Shown piece by piece: positions 33,901-44,422 of a stretch of 64,000 nt of DNA (position 1 is its first letter; every line of letters begins with the position of its first letter). Position numbers and translations under genes: made by a program. Below the pieces are notes generated by a model. It was given only the letters and a program-made list of their open reading frames with translations. It was not told where the DNA came from and did no database searches. This stretch comes from Apostichopus japonicus. Taxonomy: Eukaryota > Echinodermata > Holothuroidea > Aspidochirotida > Stichopodidae. Location: NCBI RefSeq assembly GCF_037975245.1, contig NC_092565.1:1930499-1994498 (forward strand), read 5' to 3'.

Positions 33901-35127
33901 TTCTGGTTATACTAGCAAGCAGAAGTCTAGTGCATTAAAGTCATCGAAACCTCAATGCATTTGCATTTTGGTTTTGTAGAGAACTGATGTGAAATAACTG
34001 CCCTAATATTAAGAAATTCAATGCAGAAATTATGCTAGCTTACTTGTAATAAAGACCTTTGCCCAACCATACTACAGTTGGCTTTGTTAATGATATGAAG
34101 ACAAATCCCCACATAAAAAAAAAAATTTCTTCCTTTTTTTGGCTTGTTTAAACAAGGGTTGCGTTGAGACCATTTAATGTTTTTTTTTTATATATCCAAC
34201 AAAGATATATATTAACAAAGCATAGTTTCTGTTAAATGAACCTCTATAGCATAACTATGTTATTGTAAGGCAATTCATTCCTGCAAATATGAGCATGTAT
34301 GCCAGTTAAATGACAATAACGGCATAAACAAAACTAGTTTCATAGGAATTTCTTAAAGGTGGAGAAACCAGAATTTGAACCTTTTACCATTCTTCACAAA
34401 AAGTGAATGTTGGCTGTTTGAATTGAAGCTTTTTACACTTGACTTAAATATGTATTGCCAAAACAAATAGGACATACAACAACACATCTTAACAACAACT
34501 GTGTCATTAATGAAACTAGAAGACACAATTTTAGGATCAAAGCTGAAATACTAGCAGCTGATGTGGGGAACTATCATTTCATCAGTGATTGGGGAAGGCT
34601 CTAACCGGGCCCCTTTATGCCTCTGCCATCGATCAATACAAGGTACTGTATGAAGTCAGTCAACCATTATTCTACATAATAATGATGACAGTACCAATTG
34701 TTCATTTTCCATCTACTCATGGCTAACTGGTACCCTTATCTAACATTCTGTATACAGGGCAGTTACAACATAAGCCTATAGTTTGTTTTCAATCCCCTCA
34801 TCCTCAATCAATGTAGTGATGTTCCTAAAGGAGTAGAGGTTTTCTTTTAGCTGTCCAGGCCTGTTGATTAGTGCTGTAGAAACTAAGTGTTTCTGAAATA
34901 AATTATAAATCCACTGCAATTTGTTACTGCATCCTGTCCTTGCAAATTATCTCAGCTTGAGAAGATTTTGAAGTTAAATTTATGGCATTAATCCTCAGCA
35001 GCAGCTGTGATGATAACCTTCTAAGAGATCAAAATGTCATGCCATATTCCCCATTGACAAATTAGAGAAGAATCAACTGAGGTAGCATAAAACAGTGAGG
35101 ACAAGCTATAAGGCATAATGCAGGCCT
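33901..35127. other. No gene recognised
   Basis: AT-rich, with A and T runs near 34115-34200. No exon-like coding segment was supported. Confidence 0.4.
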
Positions 35128-35155
35128 GGAAAGTATGGAACGCCAAAAGGACCAC

Positions 35156-35440
35156 AGGTGGCTACTCTAAACAGGAGGTGCTACGTAAACAGGAGGTGCT
35201 ACTACTCTAAACAGGGGGTGTTACTACTCTTATTAGGAGGTGCTACTACTCTAAACAGGAGATGTTACTACTCTAAACAGGAGGTGCTACTACTCCTAAG
35301 TGATGATGCTACTGTAAAAAGGAGGCGGCACTAGTCAGAGTCTAAATAGGCGATGCTACTACTTATACCACAGGCGGCGATGCTACTGTAAATTAGTGGT
35401 TTTACTACCCTAAATGGAAGGTGCTACTACCCTGTAACCA
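35156..35440. repeat. Left-arm minisatellite of the 6-bp-TSD transposon
   Basis: About 12 degenerate units of roughly 22 bp built on GGTGCTACTACTCTAAACAG. Homologous in inverted orientation to 38708-38815. Confidence 0.9.
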
Positions 35441-35643
35441 AGGCATGCTTCCAAGTCGTCTTTCCGAAACAATATGCACACGGTGTCAACGAAGGTCACT
35501 CTTCAGTTTTCTTACATATGTCATGTCTGTACAGATTGAGAGTATCAACGCTTACTACCATATGAAACGTTAGTTTCGATATTAACTTGTGGGAAAATTC
35601 AAACAGTTTACGCGAAAAAGAATCCATATTATAATTACAAAGA

Positions 35644-35784
35644 ATGTCGTTCAACGTGGACGGGAAGATACGCGAATATGTAGAGATGGGTTTTACAAAT
35701 CAACAAATGGCTGAAATGTTGGACATAAGTGTAACAATGATTAAGAGAGGACGTCGCGATTTGCACCACGAAAGAAACATTTGA
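35644..35784 (+). CDS. Small HTH ORF inside the 6-bp-TSD transposon
   Basis: 46 codons, ATG to TGA: starts MSFNVDGKIREYVEMGFTNQ, then QMAEMLDISVTMIKRGRRDL. The second half looks like a helix-turn-helix (QMAEMLDIS-x-x-x-IKR), as at the N-terminus of IS3EU/integrase-type transposase proteins. It then stops, so it is either a first exon (GT occurs after it) or a truncated transposase. Family assignment is tentative. Confidence 0.55.
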   Translation: MSFNVDGKIREYVEMGFTNQQMAEMLDISVTMIKRGRRDLHHERNI

Positions 35785-36620
35785 ATGCCAAACTTATTGG
35801 TCAGTGATTTTTTATTTCCTTAAATGTAACTCAAACAGGCTCAAGACAGTTAATTCTAGATAGTATATGCTAATTAACCGTGTAGTAAGAATCAACCAAT
35901 TGTTTCAATCACACCTAGTAATATATTAATCGCATATCTCATAGTTCAACTATCAGAGTTGTGCATCGTTTCCAATCCAAAGAGGCAAAGGTTTCCCGAT
36001 TGATCGAACGAAATATGTTCTACATGTATCTTAATGATGGGGACGAGGCTGTGTTCGGTAGTATACAATAGTAACTAATGCGTCAAAGTAAATGGGCCTG
36101 ACGTTTCAATCCTAGCATGATCTTTTCAGAGGCCGGATGACAAGTGCATGATGTATTTATATTATTTTAACAATTGTAACTAATTAATGTAGATGTATTG
36201 TGAAAGATCATTCCCACCCAGCATTTGTGCATTTCAATTTCCTTCCCTCAGATTACTAGCTTTTAGAGGTTCGAAGCGTTTCACCAACAGTTTTTAACCA
36301 TCTGCAGTGAAGATTTTCAACGCGCATCATAGTCGCTAACTTATTTATCACTCCCTGTATCTTATGTCTTATTTGTTCTGAATTCTGTTTTATATGAATT
36401 AGCGCTCTGTTTATCGTACAAGTATACATTTTATGGTTCATGCCGTACATATTTCTCATCATTCGTACTTTTTTACATCGTCACTTTTATCGCAATGTTT
36501 TTATACCATTGTCGATAGCCTACCGGTATTTATTACTCATGCAATATCACTTTTTATATGTGTTTCATCGTTATGCGTTTTCAATTTCATGTCTGTTTTA
36601 GAGCTCTTGTGTTTGAACAA

Positions 36621-37094
36621 ATCCATCCATCCATCCATCCATCCATCCATCCATCCATCCATCCATCCATCCATCCATCCATCCATCCATCCATCCATCC
36701 ATCCATCCATCCATCCATCCATCCATCCATCCATCCATCCATCCATCCATCCATCCATCCATCCATCCATCCATCCATCCATCCATCCATCCATCCATCC
36801 ATCCATCCATCCATCCATCCATCCATCCATCCATCCATCCATCCATCCATCCATCCATCCATCCATCCATCCATCCATCCATCCATCCATCCATCCATCC
36901 ATCCATCCATCCATCCATCCATCCATCCATCCATCCATCCATCCATCCATCCATCCATCCATCCATCCATCCATCCATCCATCCATCCATCCATCCATCC
37001 ATCCATCCATCCATCCATCCATCCATCCATCCATCCATCCATCCATCCATCCATCCATCCATCCATCCATCCATCCATCCATCCATCCATCCAT
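36621..37094. repeat. Perfect ATCC microsatellite, about 118 copies
   Basis: 474 bp of uninterrupted ATCC. All three plus frames read Ile-His-Pro-Ser; the minus frames read Met-Asp-Gly-Trp. Apparent long ORFs on both strands are artefacts of it. It ends exactly where the LINE fragment begins. Confidence 0.99.
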
Positions 37095-38143
37095 GACTTC
37101 TCTAAGGCATTTGATGTAGTTTCTCATCGTAAATTGCTGGCCAAGATCGGCCATTTTGGAATTCTGGGAGATCTCTCCTATTGGATCAATAGTTTCTTGT
37201 CACATAGGACCCAAAGTGTGATTATCGATGGAATATCATCAACATCTGCTCCTGTTCTCTCAGGTGTTCCACAAGGCACCTGTCTTGGCCCAGTTCTGTT
37301 CTTATGCTATATAAACGACATTACTTATCACATTAAATCGCAACTTTGTTTATTTGCGGATGATGCTTTGCTATATAGGCCTATTCACTCATTTGACGAC
37401 CATCTCATCCTCCAGAAAGATCTAAAGGCTCTTGAATCCTGGGCTACGCTGTGGGACATGAAATTCAATCCCTCTAAATGCTTCATGATGTCTACAAAGC
37501 GTAGCGGGGCAAAATCTGTGTTCTTTTACTCCATATACAATCAAATATTGGAGTGCGTCACTGCGCAACCTTATCTTGGTATCCTGTTTAGTGACAATTT
37601 ATCTTTCTCTACTCATATTGATAAGATTTGCTCTAGGACCAGCAGAACCCTTGGCTTCCTTAATAGGAATTGCACTCTTGCCCACCAGAATTACGTGAAT
37701 TGGCCTATATGTCTATGTGTCGTTCTACTCTTGAATATTCAGCTCATATTTGGGACCCCTATAAGGTCTCAGACCAAGATAAAATAGAAAAAATTCAAAG
37801 GAAGGCAGCACGCTTTGTAACTTGAGATTTCCGTAGGCAATCCAGCATCACTGAGATCTTGAAGACTTTGAAGTGGGAACCCCTCACAGAAAGAAGGAAA
37901 AGGGCCAGACTTATGCTCTTTTACCAAATTATTAATGGCCTAATTGTAGTCCCAAACGAGACTAATCCCTTCTTGAAACCAGGGAGGCGTGGTCGCTATC
38001 CTCAGATTCCACATAATCATCGTGCTTTTCAGTATAGCTTCTATCCTAGGACCATAAAAGACTGGAATACATTATCCTTGGCCGTTAAAGAGAGCCCTAG
38101 TCTTGAGGTGTTTGAGACAAGATTGCCCACGCATTATTATTAG
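37095..38143 (+). pseudogene. CR1/L2-like LINE reverse transcriptase, 5'-truncated
   Basis: Starts inside the RT fingers ([19 protein letters not shown]) directly after the ATCC array. It contains [26 protein letters not shown] (catalytic FADD near 37353), [14 protein letters not shown] and the thumb-side EKIQRKAARFVT. One frameshift near 37695 and a TGA near 37824 break it; the frame then continues to TAG at 38141 (LKWEPLTERRKRARLML, RTIKDWNTL). Non-LTR retrotransposons of the CR1/L2/Jockey group share this arrangement. The 5' half, including any endonuclease, is missing. Confidence 0.88.
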
Positions 38144-38230
38144 CTCTGCTGCGCTGCACAGCAACATCCTCGTTGTGATACCCGAGAGGGGTTTTTAACG
38201 AGTATCCTACAGAAACAGAAGCAGAAGCAG
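38144..38230 (+). mobile_element. LINE 3' tail
   Basis: The RT stop is followed by a short 3' UTR and CAGAAACAGAAGCAGAAGCAGAA, a simple 6-bp tandem like the 3' ends of CR1/L2-type LINEs. Confidence 0.65.
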
Positions 38231-38707
38231 AAACCGTGAAACTAAACAACAACTTTTGAATTTTGTTTCTTCAAAATTTAAAGGTTTTACATACACAACC
38301 GTCTGTATATATAAACCTATTTATTTACCTATTTTGATTTAGGCTTAACATACATTTGAAGCCTGAACTGTGTAAATTTCTTCCGAGAGCACACCGCAGA
38401 AAAATATACATTCATGAAACCCATAGTCACAGCCCGTCTTTAAGGTCTATACCTCAGCAAATCATTTGGGAAGAGCGATTGGAATTTAGTCCCAACCTTT
38501 GGAATTATGTGCCTGTGACTGGGCCGTGGGTAAGGACAAACTAAAATGAATGACAGCGAATGACAATTGACTTTGTGCAGGGTTAATTATCATTCGTGAA
38601 TGACACCGGATGACACCGGATGACAACCAATGAAATCCCACAGGGCAAGTCAAACATCTTGCTCAAGAATTTCCGAAAATACCGGTGACAGCCGCAAAAT
38701 GTCAACT

Positions 38708-38815
38708 CGGATTTTAGAGTAGTAGCACCTCCTGTTTAGACTAGTAGCACCCCCTGTTTAGGGTAGTAGCACCTCCTGTTTAGGGTAGTAGCACCTCCTG
38801 TTTAGGGTAGTAGCG
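38708..38815. repeat. Right-arm minisatellite of the 6-bp-TSD transposon
   Basis: About five units of GTAGTAGCACCTCCTGTTTAG, the inverse complement of the left arm. Confidence 0.92.
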
Positions 38816-39129
38816 CCAACATGTGGTCCTTTTGGCGTTCCATAGGAAAGACCTGGGCACCTTGCATGCTCACCTGAATATTGCCAGGACATGCAGAAAT
38901 GGTATTATTTCCTCTAGATTGGTAATAAAGTCCATTATAAATTTGCTGGTACATGAAATATTTGATCACAAACTATCAACAAACTGAAATAATGGAAGAT
39001 GAGTTGGTTTAATTAAAAGTATTTAAGCAATTATGCTTTTGAAATATTACTACATGTTGCTAAATAGGCTTCTTGTGAATTAAATAAATTGCTTCCCCAG
39101 CAGAATTTACTTTTCTGTGTTTTTTATAG

Positions 39130-39268
39130 GAATTCACTAATTGCTGATGAGAGTAAACTCCTTGAGGAATATTGGTGTAATGGGCTGCAGAGTTATGGGA
39201 GCAGTTTGAACAAGAAAAAGATATTGGAGTTAACCAAACAAACTTCATTAAGTGCCAGAAGAATAAAG
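39130..39268 (+). CDS. Homeodomain gene, exon with helices 1-2
   Basis: 139 bp between acceptor CTGTGTTTTTTATAG and donor GTCAGT. It enters with one base of a split codon and leaves in phase 0. It reads NSLIADESKLLEEYWCNGLQ, SYGSSLNKKKILELTKQ and TSLSARRIK. LxxxTxLSxRRIK is the end of helix 2, the turn and the start of helix 3 of a homeodomain. The helix 1-2 spacing is longer than the standard 60-residue domain, as in TALE-type and other atypical homeodomains. It joins in phase to 63158-63286, placing the intron at homeodomain position 46/47, a common site. Upstream exons were not found. Confidence 0.66.
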
Positions 39269-39976
39269 GTCAGTTTAAAATTTATTATTTTGCTCAAATT
39301 TGAACAATGAGTTAATTTTCTGCCACTGCTGTTTCATTTCCTATGAGTTTGATATTTTGAGAGCTCAACCCGGGCGTGATGTTAGAAAGCCCACTTAAAT
39401 GTACTCTAAGGTCACCTTGATCCAGCGCAGTAGTTAAACTACATTTTTTTTTATCTCAGTTGCAAGGTACCTTCTGATTTTTCTGAAAATGGTCCTTTGT
39501 CTTATCTGAACCCGATTAGCGGAGTAGGCTATGCATGCTTAATTTATACCGAGGAATGGCCGGAATCTGATCTGGACCAGCTGCAGGTACTCTGTGCTAT
39601 TCTGTATAAGGCCTTATGTAGACACTAACACACAGCTAAAACATTCCTCGCAACCAATGACAAAAGGTACAGTAAAGCTTGTAGTCTCTAACTTTTAAAG
39701 ATAATGCAACAACTGTCAATTGGAAGCAAACTACTCAATCTCTGTAAGACATGACAGATTACTGAATACCGAGGTAAATTTTACTGAGCATGTTGAGACA
39801 TACCCAAGATATTGCATTACAAATGGAATGTCCCCATAATGGGAGAAAAAGCAAAAATATATAAGTAACAGCATTTTCTGGAAAAAAGAAAGCATCCAAG
39901 GAATTAAAGCAGTTTTCTATTACGACTCCCTGATTGAAGGTAGTTATTTGGTACAAAAAATATGCATGTCTGCCCA

Positions 39977-40852
39977 GGGGCGGCGAACTGTTTCAAAAAT
40001 GTGCTTTTGTGCAGGCTTGTACCAACTCTCATCCCAAAAATTGTTCGCGCCAGGGGCAGGATTTGAGTTGTGAAAGTGGGGGGGGCAAACCTGCCAGCAA
40101 GACTATCTAAGCGTAGCGCCACCATTGGTTGGCGCGGCACGTACACATTTTTTTTGGCTTTACAAACCCTCCAGATGGCCAGAAACGGCACTTCCCGAGT
40201 GCTCTAAGCTGCATGTACCCATCCTTGAAATATGGATCTCATGTCTGCAATTGTATTTAGATAGTTAATTATCGTTTAAAAATTTGAAGAGGATTGATAG
40301 TAGAACATATGGTCAGATGGTGATATACAACTTTTGTTATATGTCACTATCTAAGCGGAGCGCCATCATCGGTTGGCAAGGAGCGTCGAAATTTTCGATG
40401 AAAGGTACCCTTAGATCGGTAAAATTAACACCCATGTAGGCTTTAAATTGCATCTAATCAATTCATGAATGTGTGTAAATTTAGGGAGGACGGATAGAAG
40501 AACTTATATGGTGATGTACAACTGAAGCTTATACATCACTATTTAGGCGGTGCTCCACCATCAGTTGGCACCGCGCGTCAAAATTTTAAGCAAAAAGGAA
40601 ATCCTAGATCAGCAAAAATGACACCTATGGTAACAATAAATCGCAACTAGACAGTTCTTTCCCCCTAAAATTATTAATATATTGTGCATTGGACCGATCA
40701 AGAATATGTTCAGCACCCACTTCGAAATTCTTCCCGCGGTACCCACTTCTTGGAACACTTGGCAAATATTGGGTGCTGAACATACCTTTACCCCCTCCCC
40801 ACTTTTTTCATGGGGGATAAGCCCCTCAAGTCCACTGGTTCCGTTGCCACTG
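39977..40852. mobile_element. Degenerate hAT-type mosaic
   Basis: Begins CAGGGGCGGCGAAC and ends GGTTCCGTTGCCACTG with C-rich subterminal blocks, but flanks (TGTCTGCC / AAGTCGAG) do not match. It carries three diverged hairpin cores at about 40110, 40353 and 40545 and internal G/C blocks. An old composite insertion. Confidence 0.5.
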
Positions 40853-41509
40853 AAGTCGAGGCGGGGTGACTTTGTGGATTTTACAATGCGACAAGGTGCA
40901 ACAAATTCAATACACTGTGTATTGAATTTAATTATTGATATACCCAATATGCTATTCTGGCTTTCGTAAATCGTTTCTCTGGATTTAGTTATTCAACGCA
41001 TTCAGTAGAGCTGCAACGTTGAAAATCAATTCCTGAAGCTAGCACTGTAGCACATGCAGCGGATTAATCACATGCAGAATTGAATCGCTAGTGTGTTAGC
41101 TCCAGGATTCGTAACCTGTGCTGTGAACCATATGCTAGCTCCAGCTTCAGTTATTCTGCATGCTACATGTTACGATGTTAAACACAAATTCGACTTAGAT
41201 TCGAAAAAAATAGGCCTATTTGATAGGGCTGTTTTGGGGGAATAATTTCGATTAGGGTTGTGCACATTTGTTTGCAAAAACAACAAAAAAGTGTACTAAG
41301 GTCTGGGAAAAAGTCCCGCCCATGGTTCGCACTATAGTATATATATTCGTTATAGTATATATGGTTACTGGTTGCTACAGACCTATTTTCCTTTTTTTAT
41401 CGGCAAACCAAACATCATTACGGATGCAATCCGTCTAGCTAATTCATTTCGAAAAAAAAAGTAAAAACTACTTTTGGTGAAAGTCAGACAGGCGCGTTGA
41501 AAGGAATTT

Positions 41510-41815
41510 GACAAGGGAGGGGCGAAGCTTTTAAGCAAACTATCTAAGCGTAGCGCCACCATAAATTGGCGCGAAGCGTAAAAGAAAATTTTGGCCGAAA
41601 ATGCCTCCCAGATCGCTGGAAATGGCACTTCCCAGGCCTTGTAAGTTGCATCTTAGCATTTTCTATTTTGAAATTACTAGCAATATCATAAACAAAAAAT
41701 ATGATCAACAAACACTATGGCACCAAATATTGGGGGAGATATTAGATACTATATCCCCCACCTAAAATATTGGGGGGGGACATGTCCCCCTCGTCCCCCC
41801 CATGATCGCCGCCCA
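41510..41815. mobile_element. Partial hAT-type element
   Basis: A hairpin core at about 41546-41578 is followed by a C-rich right end (CATGTCCCCCTCGTCCCCCC, then GATCGCCGCCC). No clear left end or target duplication. Confidence 0.5.
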
Positions 41816-41871
41816 TGTGTCTTCATTGTCATCTTAGTTATTTTTTTCGTCATCAACGATAATATAATAAT

Positions 41872-42395
41872 CAGGGGAGTATCCAGGATTTTCTAACCCG
41901 GGGGGCACGAACTACTATGTACACGGGGAAAAAACACGCATTTAAATCACCGTTTTCGGTCTGTAATTGCGACGGAAATTCCGCGTTCCATGCCTGTTTC
42001 CGTTATGTTTCCATTCCTGAAACTAGTGATTAAGGTTAGCTTACGACCCACCTTAAACATGTGAGTTTTCCGCGTTCGCGATGACTTATTTACCGAGTTC
42101 GCGGTGACCGTAAACGCCAAGTGTCATCCAATTACGGTGGAAGCTTACTTAATCGTGCGTACGTTTCAGGGAAGGGTAATCTTTACGTTTCCGGTCACAA
42201 ATACAGATTCGCTACCTTAAACATGACCGTTAATCTGGAGTTTACGTTTGAATCCAGCAGTAAACTTCTCGCATGGATCATCGTAAACGCCATGATTACA
42301 CCAATATATACAGAGAAATGTGGTCATCGTAAACACATTACTTACGACCAATACAGGGGCTTATTCGCCACGTTTAGGGAGTCTTAATCGGCTTG
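41872..42395. repeat. CpG-rich CGTAAAC-motif segment
   Basis: Begins CAGGGGAGTATCCAGGATTTT, a hAT-like end, then a block with repeated CGTAAACG(C), TTTCCG and GCGGTGACCGTAAAC motifs resembling 54600-55570. No right-hand end was found, so it is probably a truncated element. Confidence 0.45.
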
Positions 42396-44100
42396 ATTAG
42401 GCTGAGAAATACATGGACAATCTCTATCAAATATTAAATTTGATTGAAAGAAAATTGAAAATAATAAACATATTTTCACACTTGTTAGATTTTCTACTTT
42501 TTATTTATATATTTGCATCTCACATCGCATCGTAAGCGTTTATTTGTTATTTTTACACTCATACAAAAATTATATAAATGAACGCAGACCACTTCTGATG
42601 TGTAAATACATCTAAATGCAACTCATAAATTATCGTGATGAATATTTAGCTTTTTGAATACAAAGTTTATACCTCGAGAAGCCATTTTCCTTTCTAAATT
42701 TTAAAACATGCATTATTGTCCGGAGAATGTATTTTGATGCCCAAATATTACTTAACTTACATTGTGCCAATTATATACACATGCAACGATTTTAATGCCA
42801 GGTGAAAGAAGGAAAAACCAAGTAAATATGGAATGTTTCTATTTTTAGTTACTAGTTTGCAAATCAAAACCTCTGAAAACCAGCTACCCACTTGAAGTAA
42901 CTTAACATATCAGCAGTTAAATTGAATAAAAAAATTATGTTTAAAATTTGGTGTGCTTATCCTCGATCAGATCATATAAACTCCTCGGCACTTTTTCCAT
43001 GATGGTTATCGCCCCATCGACCCCCCCAGGCCCGGAAACGGTACCAGCCTCTTTTATGTGGAACGAACTTGACACAGAACATCATTTCCTACCTCATTAC
43101 GTAGCATGCTTAATATTTTGTTGCTGCTTTAATTTTTATTTTAATTCACATATATTTTGATATTAAATTCAATTATAGCCCAAACAAGATCTCTAAATTC
43201 TTTACCCTGAAAATCTGGAATTAACCATGCATGAATAATGAAAGACAAACGTACAAGTACAACAACATTTCGATGACAAGTTATTAGGCCTATGCTCTAT
43301 GTCTTATTTTAAAATATGATTTACTAAATGATTCATTAACAATTAATAGAATCATGCTTTTTTCTTGGCTTTTGTTTCCTGAAAATATTTTAAGGATAGC
43401 TGAATTTACATTTAATACCTTTAAGGAAATATTAGCTGTGAAGGGAAATTTAACAAAAGGCTTCCATTAACAGCGAGAGACTTACAAGAAAATAATAATT
43501 AATCTGATATCTATTATTATGGACATATTCTTTCTTCCTTGTTGCATTTATCTCAGACAGGATTTCGTTTTAAAGGTATATAATTACACAAACCAAATGT
43601 TAAATTAGAGAAAACTCTTCTTTATTATACAACATCGTCCACTGCAACTTGTTTGTATCCGAAACAGCGGCGTTTGTTGTTTGGTCCTGGTGCCTCATTA
43701 ATCAACAAGCGCTCAGGACAGGATTATCCACGTGCAACAGGGGCACGAGTTTAAATGTTGGGTAAAAATTTCAAAGAAATATTGTTATAACGTTACATTA
43801 TTCTACGTTGTATATGGTACAAAAAGTTCAAAGAAGTCAAACGAAATGGACTTTGATATGCAGTCCTTACACTGTTGATCGATGACTGTTTTTATGTGAT
43901 GTTTTAATCTACGTATCATAACCACCGTGGGCAAATAGATGTATTTTGTGAGCTTCACATCCGGCGTTATCCGGTACCAATGTATCTCTATGGGAGCTCC
44001 AATAAATTGTTTGCCACGGGCCTCCCACAAGCTTAATCCGGCACATCAAACAATGACCATTTTCACCATTTGGATGGGGGGGGGTCATACCTTCATAATT
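42396..44100. other. No gene recognised
   Basis: AT-rich intron sequence. Nothing supportable was seen apart from short C runs near 43020. Confidence 0.4.
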
Positions 44101-44110
44101 ATTGTTCAGC

Positions 44111-44422
44111 CTAATTAACAGCCCAAGTTGGAGCGTCAGTCGGTACGCATTTTAAAGATACGTCTCCTTTCCTAACGGATGAGTATCCTTTTTTTCTGGA
44201 CGTTTCGCTAAGGAGAACGTCCTTATAGAATGAGTCCAGCCTTATTTTGTTCAGTCTTTCCGACTCCCAAGTGAACTCCTGCACTACGGTACCCTAGCTC
44301 GTTCACTCTCCATGTCAGATTCCTCGGATGACATATACTCAGTTGACATCACTGCACAGTCTGTCTTTTCTCTCCTCTGACCAGTCTATGTTCTTCATTG
44401 CGCTCAATCTACCTTGAAGTTT
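44111..44422 (-). pseudogene. Terminal exon, MSSEESD...WAVN (frame-damaged)
   Basis: Acceptor CTTTGTTTACAG, stop TAG at 44113-44111. The first frame gives KLQGRLSAMKNIDWSEERKD, the second VMSTEYMSSEESDMESERAR and the third VVQEFTWESERLNKI to VPTDAPTWAVN. Shifts are small and the three pieces are in sensible order, so one original exon is likely. Confidence 0.5.

Larger units (their letters stand above)
35134..38844. mobile_element. IS3EU-like DNA transposon with minisatellite arms
   Basis: 3711 bp with perfect 23-bp TIRs starting TATGGAACGCCAAAAGGACC and a 6-bp duplication GGAAAG at 35128-35133 and 38845-38850. Next to each TIR is an array of 21-23-bp units (GTGCTACTACTCTAAACAGGAG on the left, its complement on the right). 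Six-bp duplications and a short HTH-bearing ORF fit the IS3EU superfamily, but no integrase core was found, so the class is inference. It has received an (ATCC)n expansion and a LINE fragment. Confidence 0.8.

Noticed and set aside
36433-37154. Long open frames of Ile-His-Pro-Ser or Met-Asp-Gly-Trp repeats on both strands
   Set aside because: They are translations of the perfect ATCC array; a 4-bp repeat is open in every frame.
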